Source of the DNA: AV40 sp035568175 | GTDB taxonomy: Bacteria; Verrucomicrobiota; Verrucomicrobiia; Chthoniobacterales; UBA10450 | DNA length: 64,000 nucleotides | Direction of reading: 5' to 3' | Assembly: GCA_035568175.1 (NCBI GenBank) | Contig: DATMON010000004.1 | Coordinates: 310,001 to 374,000, forward strand | Part shown: in pieces, positions 54,471 to 61,767 of the stretch | Layout: each line of letters starts with the position of its first letter | Numbering within the stretch: the stretch's first letter is position 1 | Position numbers and translations under genes: made by a program | Notes under the pieces: model-generated | The model's database searches: none | Told to the model about the DNA's origin: nothing | What the model saw: only the letters and a program-made list of their open reading frames with translations

Positions 54471-54950
54471 ATGAAGATTCTGGTCATCGATGACGACCGG
54501 ATGACGGTCACGTTATTGGAACAACTTTTGCAAAGAAACGGGTACTGCTGCGTCCTGGGGATTACCGATTCCCGGAACGCGCTCGACACCTACAACAACT
54601 TTGATCCCGACCTGATCCTTCTCGATCTGATGATGCCAGAGATGGACGGATTCGCTGTTCTCGAAGCGCTTCGTTCCGATGCTCCTGAAACTTTTTTGCC
54701 AGTCGTGGTATTGACTGCCGATATCACTGAAGAAGCTCGAGAGCGCGCTCTTGGAGCCGGCGCGACGGACTTTTTAGTAAAACCAGTTAGCCAGACGGAA
54801 GCGCTCCTGCGCATCCGCAATCTCCTCGAAACTCGACGGCTCCATCTCGTGCTGGAAAATCAGCGCGCTGCGTTGGAAGATGCAGTGCGAGAGCGCACGA
54901 CCGAGCTGCGGGGCACAATTGCCGAACTCCAGGCAGTGAATCAACACTAG
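54471..54950 (+). CDS. response regulator with C-terminal coiled coil
   Basis: A 159-residue protein from the ATG at 54471. The receiver has the acidic pocket KILVIDDDRMTV, the phospho-acceptor Asp in LILLDLMMPEMDG, Thr in VVLTADITEEA and switch Lys in DFLVKPVS. The tail (RLHLVLENQRAALEDAVRER) is a coiled coil of the kind that normally connects to an output domain such as HD-GYP or a kinase. Here the protein stops just after it, so the output part is either absent or supplied by a partner. Confidence 0.85.
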   Translation: MKILVIDDDRMTVTLLEQLLQRNGYCCVLGITDSRNALDTYNNFDPDLILLDLMMPEMDGFAVLEALRSDAPETFLPVVVLTADITEEARERALGAGATDFLVKPVSQTEALLRIRNLLETRRLHLVLENQRAALEDAVRERTTELRGTIAELQAVNQH

Positions 54951-55137
54951 CAGACAGTCGTCTGCGTTTAGCGGCCCCTAATCTCTAGAGACTGCCCAGT
55001 CCGACTCAGAGTGCGCCCGATATCGCGCGGAGATTTGGGAATCCGCGGTACACACCGTAAACACCGCGGTGTGGCTCGGCCGGTTGTTTCCACGGAAATC
55101 GAAAGCGAAATCTAAGAAGCGGCCATTCAAAAGACGA

Positions 55138-55158
55138 ATGGGGCGTTCGCCCATTTTT
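55138..55158 (+). terminator. possible rho-independent terminator
   Basis: GGGC-GTTC-GCCC (55141-55152) with AT/AT extension and a bulged G, followed by ATTTTT. It is short but well placed about 190 bases after the plus-strand run that ends with the response regulator gene. Confidence 0.4.
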
Positions 55159-55369
55159 GGAAGGGCGTCTCACGCGCGCTTCGCCGTTAATCTAACACCC
55201 ATAACGAACAGGGGCGGCTCTGCGACGCTGCCTCACGACCAAAGGGCGCAGGGGCGATAGGAAGCAACAAACTTTGATGTAATTAAAAGTGACTACCGAA
55301 ATCGACGCCTCGAACCTACCGGATACGGCACTACAGCTATAATTACAGGTATAGAAAAAGTTGGAATTC

Positions 55370-55398
55370 TTGACATTCATAAGCGGATTTCGTCAAGA
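55370..55398 (+). promoter_or_regulatory. possible promoter for the PEP-CTERM gene
   Basis: A perfect TTGACA at 55370-55375. At 17 or 18 bases' distance only a weak -10 (TCAAGA or CAAGAT) is found. The start codon at 55419 is about 20 bases further. The -35 match is good, the -10 poor. Confidence 0.3.
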
Positions 55399-55418
55399 TT
55401 GCGGCCGTCGCGCAACAC

Positions 55419-56246
55419 GTGAAAAGAACCCGTGTGAATATACGATTGATTCTTTCTGGCTTGGCTGCGTCTGCCGCGCTGTGCGTCATACCCGTAACCA
55501 GTCGCGGCCAAATCTTTGTCACGAACGCAAACACCAACACGATTGGCGAGTACAACGCCACCACCGGAGCAACGATCAATAGCTCCTTCATTTCTTCCGG
55601 GTTGAGTGGGCCGTTTGGCATCGCGCTGTCTGGAGGGAATCTCTTTGTCACGAACCAAAACAACAGCACGATTGGCGAATACAACGCTTCTACCGGGGCA
55701 ACCATCAATAGCTCCTTCATTTCTTCGGGGTTGACTGCGCCCCCTGCCATCGCGCTGTCTGGAGGGAATCTCTTCGTCACCGACGGAAACAACAGCAACA
55801 GGATTGGCGAATACAACGCTTCTACCGGGGCAACCATCAACAGCTCCTTCATTTCTTCAGGGTTGAATGCGCCGTTTGGCATCGCGCTGTCTGGAGGGAT
55901 TCTCTTTGTCGCGAACCAAGGCACCAACACGATTGGCGAATACAACGCTTCTACCGGGGCAACGATCAATAGCTCCTTCATTTCTTCGGGGTTGAGTTCG
56001 CCGGTTGGCATCGCGCTGTCTGGCGGGAATCTCTTTGTCACGAATATTGGCAACAACACGATTGGCGAATACAACGCCACCACCGGGGCAACGATCAACA
56101 GCTCCTTCATTTCTTCGGGGTTGAATGGGCCGATTGGCATCGTTGTTATGCCCGAGCCCGTCCCTGAAGCCAGCACTATGACGCTACTGCTGATCGGTGT
56201 GACGGCTACGTTTGGAGTGAAGCGTCCGCTACGTAAGCTGGCCTAA
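55419..56246 (+). CDS. PEP-CTERM sorted protein of near-identical 43-residue repeats
   Basis: A 275-residue exported protein. The signal peptide starts MKRTRVNIRLILSGLAASAA. Then come five tandem units of 43-44 residues, each starting IGEYNA(S/T)TGATINSSFISSG and containing GIALSGGNLFVTN; this is the NHL/beta-propeller blade pattern. The C-terminus is a PEP-CTERM signal: VPEAST, a hydrophobic stretch (MTLLLIGVTATFGV), then KRPLRK. Proteins with this tag are processed by an exosortase and displayed or released. It uses a GTG start. The repeats are nearly identical at DNA level, so the copy number may vary. It is convergent with the kinase gene. Confidence 0.85.
   Translation: MKRTRVNIRLILSGLAASAALCVIPVTSRGQIFVTNANTNTIGEYNATTGATINSSFISSGLSGPFGIALSGGNLFVTNQNNSTIGEYNASTGATINSSFISSGLTAPPAIALSGGNLFVTDGNNSNRIGEYNASTGATINSSFISSGLNAPFGIALSGGILFVANQGTNTIGEYNASTGATINSSFISSGLSSPVGIALSGGNLFVTNIGNNTIGEYNATTGATINSSFISSGLNGPIGIVVMPEPVPEASTMTLLLIGVTATFGVKRPLRKLA
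55542..56190 (+). repeat. 129-bp coding tandem repeat, five units
   Basis: Unit starts at 55542, 55671, 55803, 55932 and 56061, i.e. spacing 129, 132, 129 and 129 bases. The third unit start is displaced by one extra codon. Long stretches (CATCAATAGCTCCTTCATTT, GCATCGCGCTGTCTGG) are identical between units, indicating recent duplication or ongoing homogenisation. Confidence 0.85.
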
Positions 56247-56512
56247 CGCGATCCTCGGTTGCCCGAGAACGTTCGCGCTTTTGTTGTTCGGGAAGCACAC
56301 CGTCTGGCGTCACTGAACCAGTGGTGCAGCATCATGAGTCAGCTCGCGCGGAGCAATAACGATTGACGCTACCGGCAATATTGCCGCCCAGACCGACTGG
56401 ATTCTGGCCGGTCGAGTACAGGGAATCAATGTTACATTGAATCAGTCTGTGCAACATCTGCCGTTGAACGTTCTTTTGCTCCACGCAGGTGCAGATAGAC
56501 CGCCGCTGGAGA

Positions 56513-58207
56513 TCACGGAAAGCCGTGCCTATGAAGCGCTCGATTCAAAAGATCGCGGCCAACGTCCGGTCGCGCCGTTTTTTCCCGACGGGCCGGCGCG
56601 CCGGATTGATGCCGGGAAGATTCGGCCACCCGTGTCCATTCAATCGAACTGTCGCCGGTGGTGGCGACGAGTTTTGGCCCGTTAAACTGATACGTGATAT
56701 CGATCGGGTGTTGCGATGCGTTTGAATATTGCTTCATCCGGCCGTCCGCCGCGGACATAACTCCTGTGTCTGAAACCGGCCCTGAAAAAGTGTAATGACC
56801 GTCCGCAAACTGTTCCCAACGTTGCCGCTGGCCGCGCCCGTGGCCGCCACTTTCCCAAGTTCCGACGAGGCGCGGATCCAATGTGGCCGCACCCTGCTGC
56901 CCCGGTGCGGCACTCGGTAACGCCGATTCGCCGTCTGGAGCTGCGTTCGGCTGCACCCCGGGCGCCGGCGTAACTGCTGGCGTGGAAGGATGCTCGTTAG
57001 GCGCCGAGTCCGGTAGGAGCGAAACCAAACCCAGGTGCAGGGATGAAGAGGGGGCTTTTATCTGGCGGTGCGGTATCAAACGGCTCGCGCCCCAAATGAC
57101 GGCGAGTAGCATGATGACCGCGGCCGGTAAAGCAACATCGAGCATACGTCGGTGTCGAAGTGCCTCCTGCCATTTTCCGGCGACGATCAGGTCTACAAAT
57201 GTGGCCGACGTCGATGCCATTGGCGCCGAAGACAGAGCCGGTGTTGGAAGAGGTGGAGGCGTCGAGGTTGCACCCAGCCTGACCGTACGCGGAAGCACAC
57301 GGGTTTCGGTGTCGTCAGGATTGGTTCCTTCTTGTTCGGTGAACATTTTTCGCCAGTCCACCACGCTTTGTGGACGTTTCGCTTCGTCGACAGCCAGCCC
57401 GGAATCGATTGCCTCCAAAAACCTTGAGCCATACTGTCCGGCGTAACGCGTCGCGAGTGTTTCGCAGGGATCGTCCTTGAGGCGTCGAGTGGCATCAGGC
57501 GGTTTTTTCCCGACGATCGCGCGGTAGATCACACCGGAGACAGCGTAAATGTCGCTCCACGGGCCTTGCTTACCATCGTCATGGTATTGCTCGAACGGAG
57601 CGTACCCGGAAGTTACAATGCTCGTCATTGCCAGGGAGCGATTGCTAATGGCCTGTCGGGCGCTGCCGAAATCCAGCAACACGGGCCTCCCGTTCTTGGT
57701 GATGTAAATATTCTCCGGCTTGATGTCGCGGTGCAGAAAACCGGCCCGATGCACGGTTTCCAGCCCGGAAAGAAGCGGGATCAAAACGGAGCGTAATTCC
57801 GACTCGTTAGGCCGACGTCCGAGTTCCTGCAGCCATTGCTCGAGACTGCGCCCCTCCTCATACTTTGTTACCATGTAGGCGGTGCCATTGGCTTCGACCA
57901 TTTCGTAAACGTTGACCACGTTCGGGTGGTCGCAGGCGGCAAGAGCACGTCCTTCATCCATGAACCGCTCGCGCGCCCATCCGAGACTTTTTTCTTCGCT
58001 CTCGGTCTTGGCCACGACGGATCTGCCATCGACTCGCGTTGCGATGTCGTTAGGCAACAATTCCTTAATCGCTACTCGCCGCTTCAAGGTTTCGTCCTGC
58101 GCAAGATAGGTAATCCCGAAGCCGCCTGAACCAAGAACGCTTTGCAGACGATACCGGCCGAGTTTAAAACCCGGCGGGAGGGCCAGCCGATGCCGAGCTG
58201 TAGTCAT
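56513..58207 (-). CDS. transmembrane Ser/Thr protein kinase with periplasmic lipocalin-like domain
   Basis: A 564-residue Hanks-type kinase. Residues 18-290 form the kinase: Gly loop GSGGFG (26-31), Lys48 in AIKELL, catalytic HRDIKPEN (159-166), DFGSAR (179-184) and activation-loop SGYAPFEQY. A Pro/Ser linker and one membrane segment (about 356-377, VALPAAVIMLLAVIWGASRL) follow. The outside part has a Pro/Ala-rich stretch and a small beta domain (447-526, LVGTWESGG ... FADGHYTFSG ... IEWTRV). The same kind of domain occurs three times in the protein at 61768. It would sense an envelope signal and phosphorylate an FHA target. It lies 62 bases downstream of the PP2C gene, in the same direction. 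Confidence 0.92.
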   Translation of the reverse strand: MTTARHRLALPPGFKLGRYRLQSVLGSGGFGITYLAQDETLKRRVAIKELLPNDIATRVDGRSVVAKTESEEKSLGWARERFMDEGRALAACDHPNVVNVYEMVEANGTAYMVTKYEEGRSLEQWLQELGRRPNESELRSVLIPLLSGLETVHRAGFLHRDIKPENIYITKNGRPVLLDFGSARQAISNRSLAMTSIVTSGYAPFEQYHDDGKQGPWSDIYAVSGVIYRAIVGKKPPDATRRLKDDPCETLATRYAGQYGSRFLEAIDSGLAVDEAKRPQSVVDWRKMFTEQEGTNPDDTETRVLPRTVRLGATSTPPPLPTPALSSAPMASTSATFVDLIVAGKWQEALRHRRMLDVALPAAVIMLLAVIWGASRLIPHRQIKAPSSSLHLGLVSLLPDSAPNEHPSTPAVTPAPGVQPNAAPDGESALPSAAPGQQGAATLDPRLVGTWESGGHGRGQRQRWEQFADGHYTFSGPVSDTGVMSAADGRMKQYSNASQHPIDITYQFNGPKLVATTGDSSIEWTRVAESSRHQSGAPARREKTARPDVGRDLLNRALHRHGFP

Positions 58208-58269
58208 GAAATCGCGCCCCTCCTTTTTACCACGTATCTAAAAGAGGCAACAATCATCTTCGCTAGTTT

Positions 58270-59025
58270 TCAGCCCACGGGTGGTTTGATCACGGCAATG
58301 GTGACGTTGTCCTGCTTCGGATTGTCCGCATTGGTTACGGCCTGAAGGAGGGCGTCTGCCAGCACCGACGCGTCGATCCCGTTTGAATCGGCGCATGTCG
58401 CAACGATTTCCTGCCCGTGGAGAGTATGGATGCCATCGGTGGCGACGATGATCAAATCGCCATCCTGCAGCGGGATGGGCTGTGGTGATTGATCGACCAT
58501 CGCGATCTCTTCTTCGCCAGTCAGGGCAGCACGCAGAATACTGCCGGATTGACCGATAGGTTTTCCCGCGCCGGCGCGTTCCTGCAAAATCGGCCGGAGC
58601 GAGTGGTCCTCATTCAGGCGTTCCAGTTCCCCTCCACGCAATAAATAAAGGGGCGAATCTCCCACGCTAATCCATTCGACTCCGGCGCGCGTGATACCAA
58701 CCGCCGTCAGCGTTGTTCCCATCCCTTCCAGAGCGGGGTCACGTTGCAGTTCGTTTTTGACGGCGTCGTGGGCGGCGGCGAGGCTCTTTGCGATTCGGTC
58801 CGACAAAACGCCACTCGTTAGGCAAAAGACCTGGTCGAACGCTTTTATCGCGAGTGCGCTGGCACGTTCACCGGAGGAATGGCCGCCCATTCCGTCGGCC
58901 ACCGCGACCAGCACGCCTTCGATTTTGCCACTGCCATCAGCGACTTCGGAAAATGCATAGGCGTCTTCCTGCGATGGCCGGGTACCGGGTGACTGGCGGC
59001 CGGCAAAATCTTTTTCGGCAATCAT
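58270..59025 (-). CDS. PP2C-family Ser/Thr protein phosphatase
   Basis: A 251-residue soluble phosphatase. Metal-binding Asp residues lie in SQEDAY (D21) and VAVADGMGGHSSGE (D44), in DGDLIIVATDGIHTL and in NPKQDNVTIAVI. GMGTTLTAVGI and ISVGDSPLYLLRGGELERLN are typical family blocks. It should reverse the phosphorylation made by the adjacent kinase, as in PknB/PstP pairs. It is divergent from the FHA gene across 127 bases, and upstream of the kinase gene. Confidence 0.93.
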   Translation of the reverse strand: MIAEKDFAGRQSPGTRPSQEDAYAFSEVADGSGKIEGVLVAVADGMGGHSSGERASALAIKAFDQVFCLTSGVLSDRIAKSLAAAHDAVKNELQRDPALEGMGTTLTAVGITRAGVEWISVGDSPLYLLRGGELERLNEDHSLRPILQERAGAGKPIGQSGSILRAALTGEEEIAMVDQSPQPIPLQDGDLIIVATDGIHTLHGQEIVATCADSNGIDASVLADALLQAVTNADNPKQDNVTIAVIKPPVG

Positions 59026-59152
59026 GAAACGTCCGAAAAACTATGCCGCGAGAAGCCACATGAAGCGATGACAAAAGGCTGGTTGGTCGGGTTTTGTCCG
59101 ACTGTCAGCTATCAGCTTTTGCACTATTCAACCGTGGACGGGATGGTTAAGA

Positions 59153-59608
59153 ATGTTTGCGCTCGACCGCGCGAAAATGAATCCGGAGACACGCACTGTT
59201 AAAATCGGACGTGGACAAAGCTGTGATCTTATTCTGAGTCATCCGTCTATCAGTCGGACGCACGCCGAGTTGACCTGGAATCCGAATGGGGCGGTCGAGA
59301 TTCGCGACTTGAACAGCATGGGCGGCACGTTCGTATTGCGCAACGGTCAGGAACGGAGCGTGTCGACCGAGCGCTTGGAGCCAGCAGACATTTTGCGCAT
59401 TGGTGACTACGAAATCTCGCTGGCTGATTTGCTCGCGCGCATGGGTGTACCGTTACCTCAGCCCCAATCGACTGCACAAAGCACATCGGCCGCGAAACCG
59501 AATGTTCCCGCAACGGACAGCGGAAACGCACCCAAGACGCGGATGGTCCGCTGCGAGTGCGGAACGATCAAAAAACGTGGCGAGAAATGCCCGGCCTGTG
59601 GCGCATGA
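59153..59608 (+). CDS. FHA-domain protein with C-terminal zinc ribbon
   Basis: A 151-residue cytoplasmic protein. The FHA domain covers about 10-95: VKIGRGQSCDLILSHPSISR, THAEL and DLNSMGGTFVLRNGQ. Arg20, Ser34 and His37 are the phosphothreonine-site residues, while the usual NGT loop reads GGT. A flexible linker leads to a CxC-x9-CxxC knuckle (Cys134, 136, 146, 149). It would bind Thr-phosphorylated partners, probably products of the neighbouring kinase. Its stop overlaps the start of the MotA/TolQ-like gene (ATGA), so the two proteins are made together. Confidence 0.9.
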   Translation: MFALDRAKMNPETRTVKIGRGQSCDLILSHPSISRTHAELTWNPNGAVEIRDLNSMGGTFVLRNGQERSVSTERLEPADILRIGDYEISLADLLARMGVPLPQPQSTAQSTSAAKPNVPATDSGNAPKTRMVRCECGTIKKRGEKCPACGA

Positions 59609-60438
59609 ATACAGTCGACCCTCTCGGAACATCGGTCCCCGCCGGAGGTTTAGTGTCCCAAACAAGACAATTGCGAGACTTGTTAATAGGTCAGCCGGAC
59701 CGGCGCTTTGTCATGGCTTTGTCGGTCCTGGCCGCAACTATCTTCATCGGTTTCCTCACCTTGGTCCTCCCTCCCGACAGCCGAATTGCTACCGTCTTAC
59801 TCGATCGTCGTTCGCCGCATTTCCCGTATCCGTTCACGATTCAAAATATCGAACACATCCTGTTGTTTCTGGGGCTGGGCGAGCTTTACGTCCGGTGGCG
59901 AACTGCCTGCCATGAATTGTCGTTTCTCGATAAACACCTCTTACCCGAGGACACCGAGACAGTCCTGGAAGCATCCGATCTCGGCCCGATTCGCAAACGT
60001 GTCGCCAAACTTTTTGACAAGATGCACGGCATTCTTCCGTCCTTGATTGATCTGAGCATTCTGCAATTCCAATCCGGCCGTTCGGTCGACCAGACCATGG
60101 CCGTGACAAGCAGCAATCTGGACCTCATTCAACATCGCGTTGATCTGAGTTACTCCCTGGTCCGTTACATCGCCTGGGTGATTCCGACGATGGGTTTCAT
60201 TGGCACGGTTATCGGGATTGGTTCGGCGCTTGCCTCGGTGCCGGCGGGTGGCGACGTGAAAATGGACGCCCTTGCGCATCAACTTGCCGTCGGCTTCGAC
60301 TGCACCATGGTCGCGCTGATTGAAAGCGCGATTCTTGTGTTCGTGCTCCACATCATTCAGGAGAAGGAAGAACTCGCGGTCAATCTGGCCGGCACTTACA
60401 CGCTCCGAAATTTGATCAACCGGCTTTACAATCAGTAA
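59605..60438 (+). CDS. MotA/TolQ/ExbB-like proton-channel protein
   Basis: A 277-residue inner-membrane protein. Hydrophobic segments lie at about 36-56, 82-98 (partial), 186-209 and 228-251. The third contains the family signature WVIPTMGFIGTVIGIGSALA. The fourth starts HQLAVGFDCTMVALIESAIL. The cytoplasmic region between segments two and three is about 85 residues. With the next gene it should form a proton-driven stator-like unit. The start at 59605 lies in the ATGA overlap with the FHA gene, so an N-terminal extension is not needed. Confidence 0.82.
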   Translation: MNTVDPLGTSVPAGGLVSQTRQLRDLLIGQPDRRFVMALSVLAATIFIGFLTLVLPPDSRIATVLLDRRSPHFPYPFTIQNIEHILLFLGLGELYVRWRTACHELSFLDKHLLPEDTETVLEASDLGPIRKRVAKLFDKMHGILPSLIDLSILQFQSGRSVDQTMAVTSSNLDLIQHRVDLSYSLVRYIAWVIPTMGFIGTVIGIGSALASVPAGGDVKMDALAHQLAVGFDCTMVALIESAILVFVLHIIQEKEELAVNLAGTYTLRNLINRLYNQ

Positions 60439-60453
60439 CCTGGGCCGGTCGCC

Positions 60454-61314
60454 ATGCGCGCCAAAAATCGCGAGATCAACATCTTCAACATTTCCCTGTT
60501 GGACATTCTCACGGGGATGCTGGGGGCGTTCCTGTTCCTGATGCTCGGGCTAGTGCCTTACTACTCGAAGGTGGTCAAGGGAAACCTGATCAGCGAAGAA
60601 GAGAAACGAAAATTCGATGAGCTAAAGAGGCTGCTCGAAAAGGGACTAAAAGGTCCACTCTCCCCGGAGGAGTTAGCACAACTTCAGGGCGAAATGGACC
60701 GGCTGAACAAGGAGAACCAGCAATTGCGCGGCGAAAACGAGCAGTTGCAAAGCGATTTGCGGCAGACCAAGCAGGAGTTACAGGCCGCGAACCAAGAGAA
60801 AGACTTTTGGTCCGGGCAGGGCGCAATTATGGCACTGACTACGGTATGGGATTCCGCCGATGCCGATATCGACATCATGATTCTTGCACCCGACGGGACC
60901 ATTTACGGACCGAAGAAGGAAAAAGTTCTTGGAAAAGATGTTTTCAAGGAAGGACTGGATTCACACGGAGTGGGTGGGAATGGGACTCCATACACGTCGT
61001 CGATTGAAACCAGCGCTTTTGAGTTAGGGCCCGGCGACTATCTTATTTTCTATCGCGTCCCAACGAATGCCCCGCCCGCAGCCTACGCCAATCTTTCCGG
61101 TTACTGGGTTTCTCGAGATGTGGCTTACGATCCCACACAGGTCAATAAGGGTGCGGTATGGGTTTTAGGAAATCCCCTCGGCGCCTCGAATTCTTCTCGG
61201 GCGAAACCGGGCGGATTGTACGCCTGGGCGAGCTTTACTTATGATCCGGCGAAAAGGACGATTAGTTGGAAACCGACGATCGATAAACTTCCCAATGGAA
61301 TCCAACTTCCGTAG
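60454..61314 (+). CDS. MotB/ExbD-like single-pass protein with a non-OmpA ectodomain
   Basis: A 286-residue protein. After a short cytoplasmic tail (MRAKNREINIFNI), one membrane helix (14-37) contains an Asp at position 17 (SLLDILTGMLGAFLFLML), the position of the proton-binding Asp of MotB, ExbD and TolR. A coiled coil follows (45-117), then a beta-rich periplasmic domain (125-275: VWDSADADIDIMILAPDGTI, YLIFYRVPTNAPPAA). The DxDIxxxxPDG pattern recalls DUF2135-like domains, not the OmpA peptidoglycan-binding domain of MotB. It starts 15 bases after the MotA-like gene. Confidence 0.78.
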   Translation: MRAKNREINIFNISLLDILTGMLGAFLFLMLGLVPYYSKVVKGNLISEEEKRKFDELKRLLEKGLKGPLSPEELAQLQGEMDRLNKENQQLRGENEQLQSDLRQTKQELQAANQEKDFWSGQGAIMALTTVWDSADADIDIMILAPDGTIYGPKKEKVLGKDVFKEGLDSHGVGGNGTPYTSSIETSAFELGPGDYLIFYRVPTNAPPAAYANLSGYWVSRDVAYDPTQVNKGAVWVLGNPLGASNSSRAKPGGLYAWASFTYDPAKRTISWKPTIDKLPNGIQLP

Positions 61315-61338
61315 TGGAACCAACAAGAATATGAAACA

Positions 61339-61743
61339 ATGAACACACACGCACCCTTCGTCACAGCCGCTATCCTTTGTTTGGTCGGCGCCGTTTTCGC
61401 CGATGAAACGCCCACACCAACCGCAACTCCAACGGCAAGCGCATCCGCCGCGCAGGCGAAAACGATCCTAACCACTACGACTCCGGCAACCACAACCAAC
61501 CCGGCCGCCGCCGCCCAGGCAACGAGGCAACGAATTCAACAGCAGCAGACGGCGATCAGAGCGATGCAGAGCATGCGCGCACGCTCGCAAGCGTTTCCAG
61601 GTAACCCGGCAATGAACGCAGCCGCGTCAGCAAGTCCAACCAACGCCGTGCAACCCGCCGCGAGCAATGCGCCTTCCCCCGCCTCGTCGATCTCGCCGCA
61701 GCCAACCGCAACCGCTGCTACGAAACCAAGCCCCGGCGGTTGA
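61339..61743 (+). CDS. secreted low-complexity Ala/Thr/Pro-rich protein
   Basis: A 134-residue protein: signal peptide (PFVTAAILCLVGAVFADE), then Thr/Pro/Ala-rich sequence with a short Gln-rich helix (RQRIQQQQTAIRAMQSMRAR). No domain recognised. The compositional bias makes it fast-evolving and hard to place. Its position in the operon, 24 bases from each neighbour, suggests it is a small secreted partner of the complex. It could also be a degenerate relic. Confidence 0.6.
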   Translation: MNTHAPFVTAAILCLVGAVFADETPTPTATPTASASAAQAKTILTTTTPATTTNPAAAAQATRQRIQQQQTAIRAMQSMRARSQAFPGNPAMNAAASASPTNAVQPAASNAPSPASSISPQPTATAATKPSPGG

Positions 61744-61767
61744 GTCGTTAGACCTTTTACCCGAGCC

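Larger units (their letters stand above)
54951..55418. other. 468-base noncoding stretch
   Basis: No gene supported. It holds an inverted repeat CCGCGGT/ACCGCGG (55043-55069), a terminator-like hairpin (55138-55158) and, close to its right end, a TTGACA box (55370-55375) ahead of the PEP-CTERM gene. The left part, to about 55260, resembles no repeat seen elsewhere in the window. Confidence 0.6.

Noticed and set aside
55343..56176. Long minus-strand frame of 277 codons opposite the PEP-CTERM gene
   Set aside because: It is an antisense shadow of the tandem repeat; a 129-base unit without stops in one antisense frame repeats automatically. The plus strand has a signal peptide and PEP-CTERM tail.
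55542..56190. CRISPR array or noncoding satellite
   Set aside because: The 129-base units are in frame inside a coding sequence and too long for CRISPR repeats.
59605..61314. Zorya anti-phage system (ZorAB)
   Set aside because: The MotB-like protein lacks the OmpA domain, the MotA-like protein lacks a long cytoplasmic tail, and no ZorC/D/E-type gene is nearby.
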